Part shown: positions 39,242 to 49,068 of the stretch, piece after piece
How the letters are laid out: each line of letters starts with the position of its first letter
Numbering within the stretch: position 1 is the first letter of the stretch
Origin: Ancylomarina longa
GTDB lineage: Bacteria; Bacteroidota; Bacteroidia; Bacteroidales; Marinifilaceae
Assembly: GCF_003996985.1 (NCBI RefSeq)
Contig: NZ_RJJX01000023.1
Coordinates: 1-63,589 of the forward strand
Direction: 5' to 3'
DNA length: 63,589 nucleotides
The notes under the pieces: model-generated
The model's database searches: none
What the model was told of the DNA's origin: nothing
What the model saw: the letters and a program-made list of their open reading frames with translations, nothing else
Translations under genes and position numbers: made by a program

Positions 39242-39622
39242 TTACAATTTATCAGGATTTTCCTTGAAATAATTTCTGATTAAAACTTTTTTCAATTCCC
39301 TCAAGATTACAAGTTCAGCTAAAAGATCTGATTGTGGCACATCCGGATAGGACAGTTCTGCTTTCATAATTTGTTTCTCACTCAAATCAATTTGATACAA
39401 TAACAAAACCAAACGGTGATAATCCCGATCCAACAACCATATTAGGTGTTCTCGTAGTTGAGAAAAAATCTCCTGGTACGCGTAGTCCATTTCTCCTGAA
39501 AATTGAACCTCCATACCAAATTGGGCAAAATCTTTCTCAATTTGAGCAGCAACTTGCCTAATAATCTCTTTTCGATTTCGATATGTTTCAATACTCAAAT
39601 TATTGAAATCGGGTACATTCAT
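39242..39622 (-). CDS. conserved hypothetical protein (cytosolic, 126 aa)
   Basis: I do not recognise the family by name. The acidic, helical protein has no signal peptide or membrane segment. It shows AAQIEKDFAQFGMEVQFSG, FSQLREHLIWLLDRDYHRLVLLLYQIDL and a C-terminal helix ending in NYFKENPDKL. It follows the DUF4837 lipoprotein gene by 36 bp and precedes a terminator, so it is the last gene of the transglycosylase-DUF4837 unit. A link to envelope maintenance is inference from context only. Confidence 0.75.
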   Translation of the reverse strand: MNVPDFNNLSIETYRNRKEIIRQVAAQIEKDFAQFGMEVQFSGEMDYAYQEIFSQLREHLIWLLDRDYHRLVLLLYQIDLSEKQIMKAELSYPDVPQSDLLAELVILRELKKVLIRNYFKENPDKL

Positions 39623-39658
39623 GCTCTGAATTTTAAATACAGGAAAAAATAGTTCTAA

Positions 39659-40651
39659 CTATTTTACCTTTTCATAAGAATACATAATTGCCTCTAATTC
39701 ACGCAATAGCTCCCTCTTCTTATTGTTTGGATAATAAACGTACGAATCCATACAGATCACGCGATTGCTTTCTTTATCCAGAAAGCTTATACTAACAAAT
39801 GGACCTCCCATAAAATCATTCTCCACCTTCCATAAGCCACGAGTTTCAAAAGCATAATTCCCTTGAAATTCGAATTGACGAAATGAGATTGGAAATCCCT
39901 TTTCTGTTGACATATAACTACCTGCTTTAGGTCCAGGCACATTTGCTTTTAGCAAAAAATTTCTCTTTTTTATTACTTCCTCTTTGGTAAAAGCATTTTC
40001 TGATTTATAATCGTAGGAGTATATGAACATCCCTTGGCTTGTAGTAGGAGTTTCATTACTAATCCAAACGAAGTTATCAGCCTCTTTATTTATCACATAG
40101 CCAGCAGGAAATGACAAGGTAAAATCGAAATCCTTTTTAAGTTTTTCATAAATTTCCTGTACAACATTTTTCTTGAAAACTTTAATTTTCCGTTTCCTCT
40201 CCCCTAATAAAAAGTAACCAACAATTTTATTTCTATTCTCATCAAGTAATTTAATCATTCCTTGCTTACTTCCTGCTTCAACTCTCATGAATGCTTGTGT
40301 TTTTGCATACATGTCGTCTTTTACAGAAATTTTATCCTCAGAAATTTTTGAGGATATACGAAGATCTAAAATACTACGATGAGTTTTAAACATTCGTCCA
40401 AAAGCATTATGCGTTATATGTAATATATCCAATACTGGTTCATCCTGAGGCATTCCAAGTTGAGTTTCATGCAATATTGATTTTAAAGTATCCCCTACAG
40501 CTCCATCCCATAAGGCATCATTAACCAGAACCAAAACCTCACCTGATTTTCCTGTAACAACAGGTCTTAACCCCTTTGTGGTTTTCTTACATGAGAGTGT
40601 ACTTATTGCTATTAATGCACACAAACTAATAATTTGAACTATTTTTTTCAT
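39659..40651 (-). CDS. DUF4837 family lipoprotein
   Basis: The 330-residue protein has a lipoprotein signal peptide with lipobox-like STLSCKK, so it is predicted to be lipid-anchored in the envelope. The mature part begins with GLRPVVTGKSGEVLVLVND, which is characteristic of DUF4837. The family is nearly confined to Bacteroidota and its function is unknown. It lies 27 bp after the MltD-like transglycosylase gene, so a role in cell-wall turnover is plausible, by context only. Confidence 0.88.
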   Translation of the reverse strand: MKKIVQIISLCALIAISTLSCKKTTKGLRPVVTGKSGEVLVLVNDALWDGAVGDTLKSILHETQLGMPQDEPVLDILHITHNAFGRMFKTHRSILDLRISSKISEDKISVKDDMYAKTQAFMRVEAGSKQGMIKLLDENRNKIVGYFLLGERKRKIKVFKKNVVQEIYEKLKKDFDFTLSFPAGYVINKEADNFVWISNETPTTSQGMFIYSYDYKSENAFTKEEVIKKRNFLLKANVPGPKAGSYMSTEKGFPISFRQFEFQGNYAFETRGLWKVENDFMGGPFVSISFLDKESNRVICMDSYVYYPNNKKRELLRELEAIMYSYEKVK

Positions 40652-40678
40652 AATTTGAATAATAAGAGTTGAAATATT

Positions 40679-42127
40679 TTACTCATATTGTACTATCTTT
40701 AAAATCATTCCCTGTTCCACGGAAGTTGATTTATCCATACCATTTATATCCACCAGATCATTTAGTGATTTTACTTTAAATCGATTTGCGATGGACTGAA
40801 GACTATCTCCATCCTGGACTTTATAAAGCAAAAATTTACTCTTTCGAAGAAGAGGGTCACGCTTAGGCTTTTGTGCTAAAGTATCCGAAGGATAAACCCA
40901 TATTTTTAATTTTTGACCAACATAGACATCCTGACTATCCATTCCATTCCACTCCTTAATATTGTGAATAGTGCATCCATATTTCATCGCAATCTTATGA
41001 AAATATTCTCCAGCTTTCACTTGGTGAATTACACAATACTTTCCCTTTGTAGATGTCAAGTCTTTTTGCAAATCCAAATACTTTTTCTCTTCCTTTTTCA
41101 TTGCATAAATTTCATCTTCATGATCTATAAATTGACCTACTTTTTCAATCGGCAAAACCAATTTGGCTGGCAATTCCCCTTCTGGAATAAAATCCATTTT
41201 ATAAGTCGGGTTCAATTCTCGAACAGACTCCAAAGGCAATTGCAAAATCTTAGCAACACTCTTAAAATAAATAGAATGATCGATTGTGACCGGTGAAATC
41301 CGAAAATATGGATAATTATTTTTACCGGCAATGATATTGTGTTGGCGACTGTAATTCATAATATAATTAACAGCAATAAACGCTGGAACGTAATTCTGAG
41401 TCTGGCGAGGAAGATAAGGAGATATTTCCCAAAAATTTGTTTTACCTCCTGATTGTTGTATGGCATCCCGAACAACTCCCGGTCCTCCATTATAAGCAGC
41501 TAAAGCCAATTGCCAATCTCCAAAAATACGATACAGATATTGTAAATATTTACATGCAGCTTCGGTAGATTTTTCAGGATCCATCCGTTCATCCACGTAA
41601 GATGTGATTTTTAGATCGAACATCTTACTTGCATTGTACATAAATTGCCATAAGCCAACAGCTCCAGAACGTGATTTTGCCTTAGGATCCAATGCTGATT
41701 CAATCACAGCTAAATATTTTAGCTCCAATGGCAAATCATATTTATCGAGATACTCTTCAAAAATGGGGAAATATAATTCTGACCGTTCAATAATTCGTCC
41801 CGTTTTCTCACGGTGCTTTATGGCGTACGCATCTATATACCTTCGGACAATAGGTTTGAAATCTAACTTTATTGGTGTTTGTTCATCTAATTTTTCTAAT
41901 CTTGTCTTATAAATATCATCAGAAAATACCGGGATGAAGTTGGCATCAAGAATTTGATTCTCCGGCAATTCTTTACTCATGATCTCATCAGTAAAATAGA
42001 TCAATCGCTGATTTATTTCATTAGGATTCTCAGGCTTTTCCTTATGAAGGATATGAAATGATAATTGCCCCGAAACATGTGCAGTTAATGAAAAGAAGAT
42101 CAGAATAAAAAGTAGATGTTTCTTCAT
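40679..42127 (-). CDS. MltD-like lytic transglycosylase with two LysM domains
   Basis: The enzyme cleaves peptidoglycan glycan strands in the periplasm. I start at the ATG at 42127 (MKKHLLFILIFFSLTAHVSG), which opens a clean signal peptide; four extra upstream codons are possible. The SLT domain has the catalytic Glu in LAVIESALDPKAKSRSGAVG and the family's LALAAYNGGPG. Two LysM modules follow (HQVKAGEYFHKIAMKYG and YKVQDGDSLQSIANRFK) for glycan binding. The product is 482 residues. It is first in an operon with the DUF4837 lipoprotein gene. Confidence 0.93.
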   Translation of the reverse strand: MKKHLLFILIFFSLTAHVSGQLSFHILHKEKPENPNEINQRLIYFTDEIMSKELPENQILDANFIPVFSDDIYKTRLEKLDEQTPIKLDFKPIVRRYIDAYAIKHREKTGRIIERSELYFPIFEEYLDKYDLPLELKYLAVIESALDPKAKSRSGAVGLWQFMYNASKMFDLKITSYVDERMDPEKSTEAACKYLQYLYRIFGDWQLALAAYNGGPGVVRDAIQQSGGKTNFWEISPYLPRQTQNYVPAFIAVNYIMNYSRQHNIIAGKNNYPYFRISPVTIDHSIYFKSVAKILQLPLESVRELNPTYKMDFIPEGELPAKLVLPIEKVGQFIDHEDEIYAMKKEEKKYLDLQKDLTSTKGKYCVIHQVKAGEYFHKIAMKYGCTIHNIKEWNGMDSQDVYVGQKLKIWVYPSDTLAQKPKRDPLLRKSKFLLYKVQDGDSLQSIANRFKVKSLNDLVDINGMDKSTSVEQGMILKIVQYE

Positions 42128-42351
42128 ACAAGACAGCAATAAAATACTTTTAAATTTCGTAAAATTAAACGAAATGAAGATAGTTATTTTACAAAAAAAT
42201 CAAAACCAAATATGCAATAAAGAATCAGAATTCTCGATAATCATTTCTAACCAGATTGCAATTCACCATTCCCCTGTGACTATTCTCTCCAACTCAATAA
42301 ATAATCAAGGAATCTAAAATCAAAGCATATTGCAACACAACAAATTTATTG

Positions 42352-42378
42352 AAAAAAAAGGCAGGTAAAATCCTGCCT
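42352..42378 (-). terminator. intrinsic terminator of tatA
   Basis: AGGCAGG (42359-42365) pairs with CCTGCCT (42372-42378). On the minus strand it is followed by eight T. It lies 7 bp after the tatA stop. Bases 42128-42351 upstream of the transglycosylase gene hold only AT-rich sequence. Confidence 0.9.
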
Positions 42379-42385
42379 AAGATTA

Positions 42386-42577
42386 TTATTTTTCTTTCGA
42401 ATTTTTATCTTTTTCTTTTTCGTCAGTATCTGTCGCTTTTTTAAACTCTTTCATTCCCTCTCCTAATCCTTTCATTAGTTCAGGAATTTTTTTACCACCA
42501 AATAAAAGTACAATTACGAAAACAATAATAACAATCTGCCAAGGGCCAATAATTCCAGCTAATACAAACAGGTTCAT
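42386..42577 (-). CDS. tatA: twin-arginine translocase subunit TatA/TatE
   Basis: The 63-residue protein has one N-terminal membrane segment ([24 protein letters not shown]) with the Phe-Gly hinge and an amphipathic helix ([14 protein letters not shown]). A charged tail rich in Lys, Asp and Glu follows. This is the TatA/E layout. No tatB or tatC is in the window, so the locus is split, as is common in the phylum. It is 83 bp after rseP and has its own terminator. Confidence 0.93.
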   Translation of the reverse strand: MNLFVLAGIIGPWQIVIIVFVIVLLFGGKKIPELMKGLGEGMKEFKKATDTDEKEKDKNSKEK

Positions 42578-42660
42578 ATCTTTTGATTTTTTTGTTCAAC
42601 AATGCTAATTTACTATTTTTTAACAAATTAAAAAGGCAAATACTCCTAACTGTTCCCTAG

Positions 42661-44010
42661 TTATTTAGAAAACAATTTGATGATATCATTCGCATTTGCG
42701 AAAATCAAAAGACCAAAGAGTATAATCATGCCAGCAACTTGAGCATATTCCATAAACTTATCACCGGGCTTTCTTCCTGTAATCATTTCATATAAAAGAA
42801 ACAATACATGACCACCGTCTAAAGCCGGTATTGGTAGAATATTCATTATAGCTAAAATAATGGATAAAAAAGCAGTAAGATTCCAAAACACATGCCAATC
42901 CCAAACTCCTGGAAAAATATTCCCAATAGTGATAAAACCACCAATAGATTTATAGGCTTTAGTTTTAGAAGAAAAGATCAGTTTAAATTGTTTCAGATAA
43001 GAATCTAATGAATGAATACCTTTTCCAATACCTGCAGGAATAGATTCTAAGAAGCCATATTTTATGGTTTTAAATTCAAATATTTTTTCAGATTCTTGCA
43101 CATTAAATCCCATTTTGCCTTCCTCTGTCAATTCTAAATTTGTCTTTACTTCTTGTCCGTTTCGATTTAAAACAACTGTAACTTTCTGGCTCCGGTGTTT
43201 CAATAAATAGGACTGAAATTCATCGTAATATTGAAAGGATAAACTATCTACTAGTGCAATTTTATCTCCAACTTTAAAACCCGCTTTTTTTGCAGGGAAA
43301 TCTTTTTGCAGTCTACCTACCGACAATTTATCTAATGGATATCGTAAGCTAATGGTTGAAGACATACTAAAACCCTTACTACTATGAGCTAACAGCTCAG
43401 GCACAAATGAAGTAGGAACCTCAATCGTTTTTTCTTCATTATTACGTACCACCTGAATGGTCTTCGGATTATTCAAAATGATATTGGGTACAATCTCTTT
43501 GTACTTTTTTATCTTCTGATGGTCTAAGGCTACAATTTTATCACCATTCTGTAAGCCGATGCTTTGCGCCAGTGAGTCGCAAACAACGCCGTATTTTACG
43601 TTTTCTGCTGGAAGATATTGTTCTCCCCAGGTATAAAGCACCGATGTATAGATCAAAAAAGCCAACACAAAATTTACGAGGACTCCGCCAATCATGATAA
43701 ATAAACGCTGCCATGCTGGTTTGGATCTAAATTCATATGGTTTAGGAGGCAATTTCATCTGCTCCTTATCCATAGATTCGTCTATCATTCCTGAAATTTT
43801 CACATATCCGCCTAAAGGAATCCATCCGATACCATATTCTGTTTCTCCTTTTTTAAATTTAAATAAGGAAAATCCAGGATTAAAGAACATGTAGAATTTC
43901 TCCACTCTGGTTTTAAATATTTTGGCAAATGTAAAATGCCCCAACTCATGTAAAACCACTAATATTGACAAGCTCAGTAAAAACTGTCCTATTTTAACTA
44001 ATATTTCCAT
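42661..44010 (-). CDS. rseP: RIP metalloprotease RseP (site-2 protease)
   Basis: This inner-membrane zinc protease cuts transmembrane substrates such as anti-sigma factors. The 449-residue protein has the zinc motif HELGH at residues 21-25 in the first membrane helix, PDZ-like domains in the middle (KVGDKIALVDSL and PAKKAGFKVG) and the third zinc ligand segment NILPIPALDGGHVLF near the C-terminus. It lies 75 bp after dxr; a dxr-rseP pair is a common arrangement in bacteria. Confidence 0.95.
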   Translation of the reverse strand: MEILVKIGQFLLSLSILVVLHELGHFTFAKIFKTRVEKFYMFFNPGFSLFKFKKGETEYGIGWIPLGGYVKISGMIDESMDKEQMKLPPKPYEFRSKPAWQRLFIMIGGVLVNFVLAFLIYTSVLYTWGEQYLPAENVKYGVVCDSLAQSIGLQNGDKIVALDHQKIKKYKEIVPNIILNNPKTIQVVRNNEEKTIEVPTSFVPELLAHSSKGFSMSSTISLRYPLDKLSVGRLQKDFPAKKAGFKVGDKIALVDSLSFQYYDEFQSYLLKHRSQKVTVVLNRNGQEVKTNLELTEEGKMGFNVQESEKIFEFKTIKYGFLESIPAGIGKGIHSLDSYLKQFKLIFSSKTKAYKSIGGFITIGNIFPGVWDWHVFWNLTAFLSIILAIMNILPIPALDGGHVLFLLYEMITGRKPGDKFMEYAQVAGMIILFGLLIFANANDIIKLFSK

Positions 44011-44085
44011 TCAATTTCGATTATAAATTTGATCTTTTTATCAGCTCAGTCTGATAAATTCAAAGATGCCTAAGGTAAGTATTTT

Positions 44086-45234
44086 TTACAACATAGAATA
44101 AGCCATTTTTCGCACTTCTCTATCCGTATAAACGTAATCCTCATAATTGGGATTTTTAATAAAATCTGCCTTGAACATGCAGCTTTCGATGATGTCACTC
44201 ATCTGCAAAAAGCCTACTTTTTCTTTTAGAAATGCATCCACCATAATTTCATTGGCAGCATTTACAATACATGGTAAATTACCTCCTTTATTCATCGCCT
44301 CGTAGGCTAGTGAAAGATTTTTAAAGTTTTCCCGATCTGCAGGTTCGAAACTTAATTCAGGATAATCCATAAAATTAAATCGAGGGAAATTTGTCTTTAA
44401 TCTCTTTGGATAAGTCAATGCAAATTGAATTGGCAATTTCATATCTGGCAATCCCATTTGTGCTTTCATAGATCCATCTTGAAACTGAACCAAAGAATGA
44501 ACGATGGATTGATAATGCACGATTACGTCTATTTGATCCGACCTTAAGTCAAACAACCACTTGGCCTCAATGGCCTCAAATCCCTTATTCATCATACTTG
44601 CAGAATCAATTGTGATTTTTGCACCCATATCCCAATTAGGATGTTTTAAGGCTTGTGAACAGGTTACTTGCTCTAAAAATTTCTTATCCTTACCCCGAAA
44701 CGGACCACCTGAAGCAGTTAAATAAATCTTTTCAATAGAATTCTCAAACTCTCCAATAAGACATTGGAATATCGCGGAATGTTCTGAATCAACAGGATAA
44801 ATGCTCACACCATATTGCAAAGCTAATTTCTGAATGATTTCTCCTGCAACTACCAGCGTTTCCTTATTTGCCAGAGCTATATTTTTCCTGGCTTTTATAG
44901 CATTTATAGTTGGTAATAAACCAGAATATCCAACCATGGCGGTCACAACCACATCAATTGAACCCATTTGCACAACTTGAGCAATAGCATCTATTCCCGC
45001 GTAAACTTTTATTGGCAAATCATTCAGTGCATCTGATAATTGAGAATACTTATCTTCGCAAGCAATAACAACTACATCGGGTTGAAATTTTTTAGCCTGC
45101 TTAATTAATAAATCAGTATTATTATTAGCCGTTAAAACATCAACAATAAATTCATCAGGATTAGCCTCTACCACTTCCAAAGTTTGCGTTCCAATGGAAC
45201 CTGTCGATCCCAAGATGGCTATGTGTTTACTCAT
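44086..45234 (-). CDS. dxr: 1-deoxy-D-xylulose-5-phosphate reductoisomerase Dxr
   Basis: Dxr makes 2-C-methyl-D-erythritol 4-phosphate, the first committed step of non-mevalonate isoprenoid synthesis. I start at the ATG at 45234 (MSKHIAILGSTGSIGTQT), giving 382 residues. A longer open frame exists, but it overlaps the M23 gene and adds nothing conserved. The NADPH-binding GSTGSIG motif (residues 9-15), NKETLVVAGE, PVDSEHSAIFQC and SASMMNKGFEAIEA active-site segments are all present. Confidence 0.96.
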   Translation of the reverse strand: MSKHIAILGSTGSIGTQTLEVVEANPDEFIVDVLTANNNTDLLIKQAKKFQPDVVVIACEDKYSQLSDALNDLPIKVYAGIDAIAQVVQMGSIDVVVTAMVGYSGLLPTINAIKARKNIALANKETLVVAGEIIQKLALQYGVSIYPVDSEHSAIFQCLIGEFENSIEKIYLTASGGPFRGKDKKFLEQVTCSQALKHPNWDMGAKITIDSASMMNKGFEAIEAKWLFDLRSDQIDVIVHYQSIVHSLVQFQDGSMKAQMGLPDMKLPIQFALTYPKRLKTNFPRFNFMDYPELSFEPADRENFKNLSLAYEAMNKGGNLPCIVNAANEIMVDAFLKEKVGFLQMSDIIESCMFKADFIKNPNYEDYVYTDREVRKMAYSML

Positions 45235-45251
45235 TAAAAAGAGTTTTTTGT

Positions 45252-46124
45252 TTAAAATTTGATATAATCTTCCGGATTTAAAGGATGGCCATTGCGCCAC
45301 AACTCGAAATGCAGGTGAGGTCCGGTTGTCAGTTCTCCTGAATTCCCCAGTAAAGCAATTGCCTCACCAGCCTTCACATGTTCTCCTGCTTTTTTAAGTA
45401 ATTCAGAATTGTGTTTATATACAGACAGTAAATCATTGGCATGTTGGATTTGAATAACATATCCAGTATTTAATGTCCACTCTGCAAAAATAACCGTCCC
45501 ATCTAATACGGAAGAAATTCTATCGTTCATTCCTCCTACAACATCTGTCCCGTAATGCTCCAGCTTAGTATCAAAATGACTGGATACCATTCCTTTAATC
45601 GGCGGGAAGAAATGAGTATTTGACAATCCTCTTCTTTTAGACGCACTTCCTAAAGACAGATTGTATTTCTCATCAGCCTCGTGCTCCTCTCTAAAAATAG
45701 AATCAGTAGTAGATTTTGTGAATTTCAAGTTTTTGTAGCGTGGATCTACAATAGAATCAGCAGCATCCTGCGCAATATTATCGAAGTCATTTCCCGATAC
45801 TACATTTCTTATTCCCTGAAAAAAACGATCTCGTTTTTCTAACTCATGACTGAGAGAATCTACTAATACGGCATTATTCTCAATGTTTTTACGCATTTCA
45901 CCATCAGGATAACCAGGAATATACTCTCGAAGAGGAGTAAATGCGATAAACAAAGTAACTAAAGCGATTAATACAATAGAAAAAAGCCCTGTAACAGTAA
46001 ATACATTAAGGCGCGAAAGGCGAATGGATAAGACTTCATCAAAAGATGCTTCATTGGAAATGGTAAGCCTATATTTATTTTTTAATTTCTCAATTAAAGG
46101 AGTTTTCTCTTTTAAATGACTCAT
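45252..46124 (-). CDS. M23 family metallopeptidase (LytM domain)
   Basis: This is a predicted periplasmic cell-wall endopeptidase. I start at 46124 (MSHLKEKTPLIEKLKN), giving 290 residues; the upstream extension is not family-like. One membrane segment (NVFTVTGLFSIVLIALVTLFIAF) anchors a coiled region. The C-terminal LytM domain has HYGTDVVGG (His and Asp zinc ligands) and GPHLHFELWRNG (HxH). All zinc ligands are in place, so it is likely active and not a regulatory EnvC-type form. It lies 17 bp before dxr. Confidence 0.92.
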   Translation of the reverse strand: MSHLKEKTPLIEKLKNKYRLTISNEASFDEVLSIRLSRLNVFTVTGLFSIVLIALVTLFIAFTPLREYIPGYPDGEMRKNIENNAVLVDSLSHELEKRDRFFQGIRNVVSGNDFDNIAQDAADSIVDPRYKNLKFTKSTTDSIFREEHEADEKYNLSLGSASKRRGLSNTHFFPPIKGMVSSHFDTKLEHYGTDVVGGMNDRISSVLDGTVIFAEWTLNTGYVIQIQHANDLLSVYKHNSELLKKAGEHVKAGEAIALLGNSGELTTGPHLHFELWRNGHPLNPEDYIKF

Positions 46125-46205
46125 AATGAAAGAATCTAAAATATTTACGCAAAGGTAATAGAAATAGCGGAAATTATTTTCGCTCGCCAATTAAAATAGG
46201 GGAAT

Positions 46206-46235
46206 AAAAAAAGCTTGGGAAGTTCCCAAGCTTTT
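46206..46235 (-). terminator. intrinsic terminator of the distal initiator tRNA
   Basis: AAAAGCTTGGGA (46209-46220) pairs with TCCCAAGCTTTT (46224-46235), with T residues following on the minus strand. It ends 7 bases past the tRNA 3' end. Confidence 0.88.
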
Positions 46236-46242
46236 CTCTTAG

Positions 46243-46315
<73 letters not shown>

Positions 46316-46359
46316 ATATATCTTTTGATTATTAATCTTCTTACAAATCACTTCCGGTT

Positions 46360-46388
46360 AAAAAAAAGCTTTGAATAATTCAAAGCTT
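46360..46388 (-). terminator. hairpin between the two initiator tRNAs
   Basis: AAGCTTTGA (46366-46374) pairs with TCAAAGCTT (46380-46388), with an A run that gives T residues on the minus strand. It may end transcription after the proximal tRNA or mark a processing point, since only one promoter is visible. Confidence 0.7.
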
Positions 46389-46397
46389 AAATCTTAG

Positions 46398-46470
<73 letters not shown>

Positions 46471-46507
46471 ATATATTGTAAGAATAATATCTCTCGATTT
46501 GCGGTTG

Positions 46508-46538
46508 CAAAGATAAACGCCTTTTAATCGAAAACAAA
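46508..46538 (-). promoter_or_regulatory. promoter of the initiator tRNA pair
   Basis: On the minus strand TTTG (46538-46535), a 19-bp spacer and TATCTTTG (46515-46508) form a near-ideal Bacteroidota promoter, 37 bp before the tRNA. Confidence 0.85.
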
Positions 46539-46632
46539 ATTTCAGGAATAAAAATTCAGCTCTGCATCCACAGAATCTGCCCTTCGCTATATCTACTACC
46601 TGTTAATCACGAAGATATAGATGAAATATTTT

Positions 46633-47082
46633 TTACATACTTTGTACTACTTCCTTTACATCCAAAAATGCTTCCTCCAAAATTGTCATTTTACCGAACA
46701 GAAACTGATAATACTCCTCCCAATCCTTTTCATTGTAAACATCAGCCTTTTTCAAACGAAAATATATCCTACTTACCTCTTTAAAATCATCTATAAAATA
46801 ATCTCTTTCCCAAAGTAATTCTGCACCACAGGTTTCCATAATTACGGGCTTATACTTTACAAAACGATCAAAAATTCGATAACGCACCTGATCTAGCTTA
46901 TTATCAATCTGAAGCATTACAAAAGCTCCATGGTCGTTTAAGTCAAATTTTAACTGAGTGCCTTTCACCTGTGTTCCCCTTAAAACCCATGAGGTCATCT
47001 TTCTTCCCTGTTTCTTTGAGTATCGTTTAAATCCATCCCAGAAACGAATCCGAAACTCTTTTGCTTCTTCTTTGCTATACAT
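46633..47082 (-). CDS. DUF4268 domain-containing protein
   Basis: The protein matches the DUF4268 pattern as I remember it: an N-terminal FRIRFWDGFKRY, then RFVKYKPVIMETCGAELLWERD and a Tyr/Trp-rich C-terminus (EKDWEEYYQFLFGKM). DUF4268 occurs alone, or as a tail on restriction-like proteins in some genomes. I choose the ATG at 47082 (149 residues) because the longer frame would need a TTG start. No partner gene is adjacent; function unknown. Confidence 0.75.
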   Translation of the reverse strand: MYSKEEAKEFRIRFWDGFKRYSKKQGRKMTSWVLRGTQVKGTQLKFDLNDHGAFVMLQIDNKLDQVRYRIFDRFVKYKPVIMETCGAELLWERDYFIDDFKEVSRIYFRLKKADVYNEKDWEEYYQFLFGKMTILEEAFLDVKEVVQSM

Positions 47083-47207
47083 GTAATATTCCTTTTGCAA
47101 CAAAAATAAGATATCTAGGCCTAAAATGTTTCCTCAAAGCCTAAATTCATCAAAAATGAGAATCCGGAAATAATCTTATCTTCAACTACTCTAAATAAGA
47201 TTTTTTT

Positions 47208-48356
47208 ATGCGAAAGAAACATCCTCTTTATATTCTCTGCCTCCTTTTATGCATCACACTATCATCAGAAAAAATATATGCACAAAAAGAAAGTAATCTG
47301 ACAGACACACTTTTGGTCTCCAATTATACAGAAGGCCCACACATTAGGTACATCAGCAATAACCGAGTTGATGTCTTTTACATTCAGCATGATAGTCTGA
47401 AAAACACAACGGAAAAAATTCAAAAATCCTTTCGTTTCAAACATGACACCATTGTTTTTGAAGGATTTGCCGACAAGGATACACTACGCTATATTATTCC
47501 TAAAAAAATACATCCCGATCGGAATATTTACCCACCTGCTGATAAAATTATAGTTTTAGGCGATATCCACGGTGAATTTACCTCCCTATTATCTATCCTA
47601 AAAAACAATCATGTTATAAACAATCAAAACAAATGGATTTTTGGAAAAGGACATGTTGTTTTTACCGGCGATATATTTGATCGTGGGAATCAGGTACCCG
47701 AATGCCTATGGTTAATCTATCGGCTCGAAATAGAAGCACGTAAACAAGGTGGTGCTGTTCATTTTCTTTTTGGTAATCATGAAATGATGGCACTTTTATT
47801 TGACGACAGATATGTTCAAAATAAATATTTGCATGCCGCACGCTTTCTACATTATCGATATGGGCATTTTTTTGACAAACATTCGGTATTAGGACTCTGG
47901 TTACGCTCTAATAATACCATGCTTCGAATTGGTGATCAATTGTTTGTACATGGTGGAATTTCACCTAAATTTTTGGAGAAAAAAATGTCCATTTCTACGA
48001 TAAACGAACAAATGAGGTATCATTTAAACAATTATACGGCTTTAAAAGACACTTCATTAGTAGATTTATTCTTATCTTCAGAAAGTCCGTTATGGTATCG
48101 TGGTTATTTATCCCGAACCCCAAATTACGATCGTATATCATTACAAGACGTTATAAAAACCTTAGATTTTTACAAAGCCATTGTTATAATATTCGGACAT
48201 ACGCCAGTAACTCGTGTATATCCATTTTATTCTTTCAAATTAATAGCAATGGATGTTCCAATTGGAGATCCTCAATTTATTACCCAGGGATTATTGATTG
48301 AGAATCAAAAATATTATAGGATATTTACACATAAGGAAAAAGAACGATTACGATAA
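47208..48356 (+). CDS. secreted metallophosphoesterase (PPP-like)
   Basis: The 382-residue protein has a signal peptide (hydrophobic 7-20, cut near IYAQ), so it acts in the periplasm or outside. The calcineurin-like metal site is complete: GDIHG (118-122), GDIFDRG (154-160), GNHE (189-192), and later His in FVHGGISP and FGHTP. The spacing resembles Shewanella-like protein phosphatases, so a phosphoprotein substrate is plausible. It is first in a three-gene unit, 11 bp before the DUF4956 gene. Confidence 0.9.
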   Translation: MRKKHPLYILCLLLCITLSSEKIYAQKESNLTDTLLVSNYTEGPHIRYISNNRVDVFYIQHDSLKNTTEKIQKSFRFKHDTIVFEGFADKDTLRYIIPKKIHPDRNIYPPADKIIVLGDIHGEFTSLLSILKNNHVINNQNKWIFGKGHVVFTGDIFDRGNQVPECLWLIYRLEIEARKQGGAVHFLFGNHEMMALLFDDRYVQNKYLHAARFLHYRYGHFFDKHSVLGLWLRSNNTMLRIGDQLFVHGGISPKFLEKKMSISTINEQMRYHLNNYTALKDTSLVDLFLSSESPLWYRGYLSRTPNYDRISLQDVIKTLDFYKAIVIIFGHTPVTRVYPFYSFKLIAMDVPIGDPQFITQGLLIENQKYYRIFTHKEKERLR

Positions 48357-48367
48357 AGAAAAAAAAC

Positions 48368-49048
48368 ATGGTATTACTCACACATCTGTTAAACTTATCC
48401 ACTTTGTCTGTCGACATACTATCCTCCAGTAGTATCCTGGACATGCTTGTTCGATTTTGCTTAAATATGGTCGTTACCGTATTTGTTATCAACTATGTGT
48501 ATTTTAAAACTACCGGTAAGCGATCCTATGTATTTACATTTATCATGATCAGTACCACGGTATTTTTCCTTTGTTTTTTGTTGGGAAGTATTGATTTGCA
48601 ATTGGGTTTCGCTTTAGGCCTTTTTGCAATATTTGGAATCATTCGCTACAGAACAGACACTATTCCTATCCGCGAAATGACTTACCTCTTTTTGGTAATT
48701 ACCATATCGGTAATCAATGCATTAGCCAGAAGGGACGTTAGTTTTACAGATATTGCTTTCACAAATGTTGCCCTAATGGTTACAACCTGGGTAATGGAAA
48801 AAGTTTGGATGCGTCGTCAAAAAGCCAGAAGAACAATCATTTACGATCGGCTTGATTTGATTCATCCATCCAAGCATGCTTTGCTAAAAGCTGATATTAA
48901 AGACAGAACAGGATTAGAAATCGATCACTTTAAAATCGGGCAAATCGACTTCACAAAAAATAGTACCAGATTAACCATTTTCTATAAGGAAGATTCTTCT
49001 TCTATTATTTTAACAGATGCTGAGCTTAGCGATAAAAGTCTTGATTAA
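48368..49048 (+). CDS. DUF4956 domain-containing membrane protein
   Basis: The 226-residue protein has about four membrane segments between residues 25 and 140. The family core is LGFALGLFAIFGIIRYRTD followed by PIREMTYLFLVITISVINAL, then a cytosolic C-terminal domain of about 80 residues. DUF4956 is of unknown function. From memory its genes often sit beside VTC-type polyphosphate polymerase and CotH-kinase genes. Here it lies between a phosphatase and a CotH-like gene, with no VTC gene visible. Confidence 0.85.
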   Translation: MVLLTHLLNLSTLSVDILSSSSILDMLVRFCLNMVVTVFVINYVYFKTTGKRSYVFTFIMISTTVFFLCFLLGSIDLQLGFALGLFAIFGIIRYRTDTIPIREMTYLFLVITISVINALARRDVSFTDIAFTNVALMVTTWVMEKVWMRRQKARRTIIYDRLDLIHPSKHALLKADIKDRTGLEIDHFKIGQIDFTKNSTRLTIFYKEDSSSIILTDAELSDKSLD

Positions 49049-49068
49049 GAATTTAATTTTTGCGACAA

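Noticed and set aside
45235-45300. N-terminal extension of Dxr
   Set aside because: It would overlap the M23 peptidase gene, and the dinucleotide-binding motif expected near the N-terminus follows directly after the ATG at 45234.
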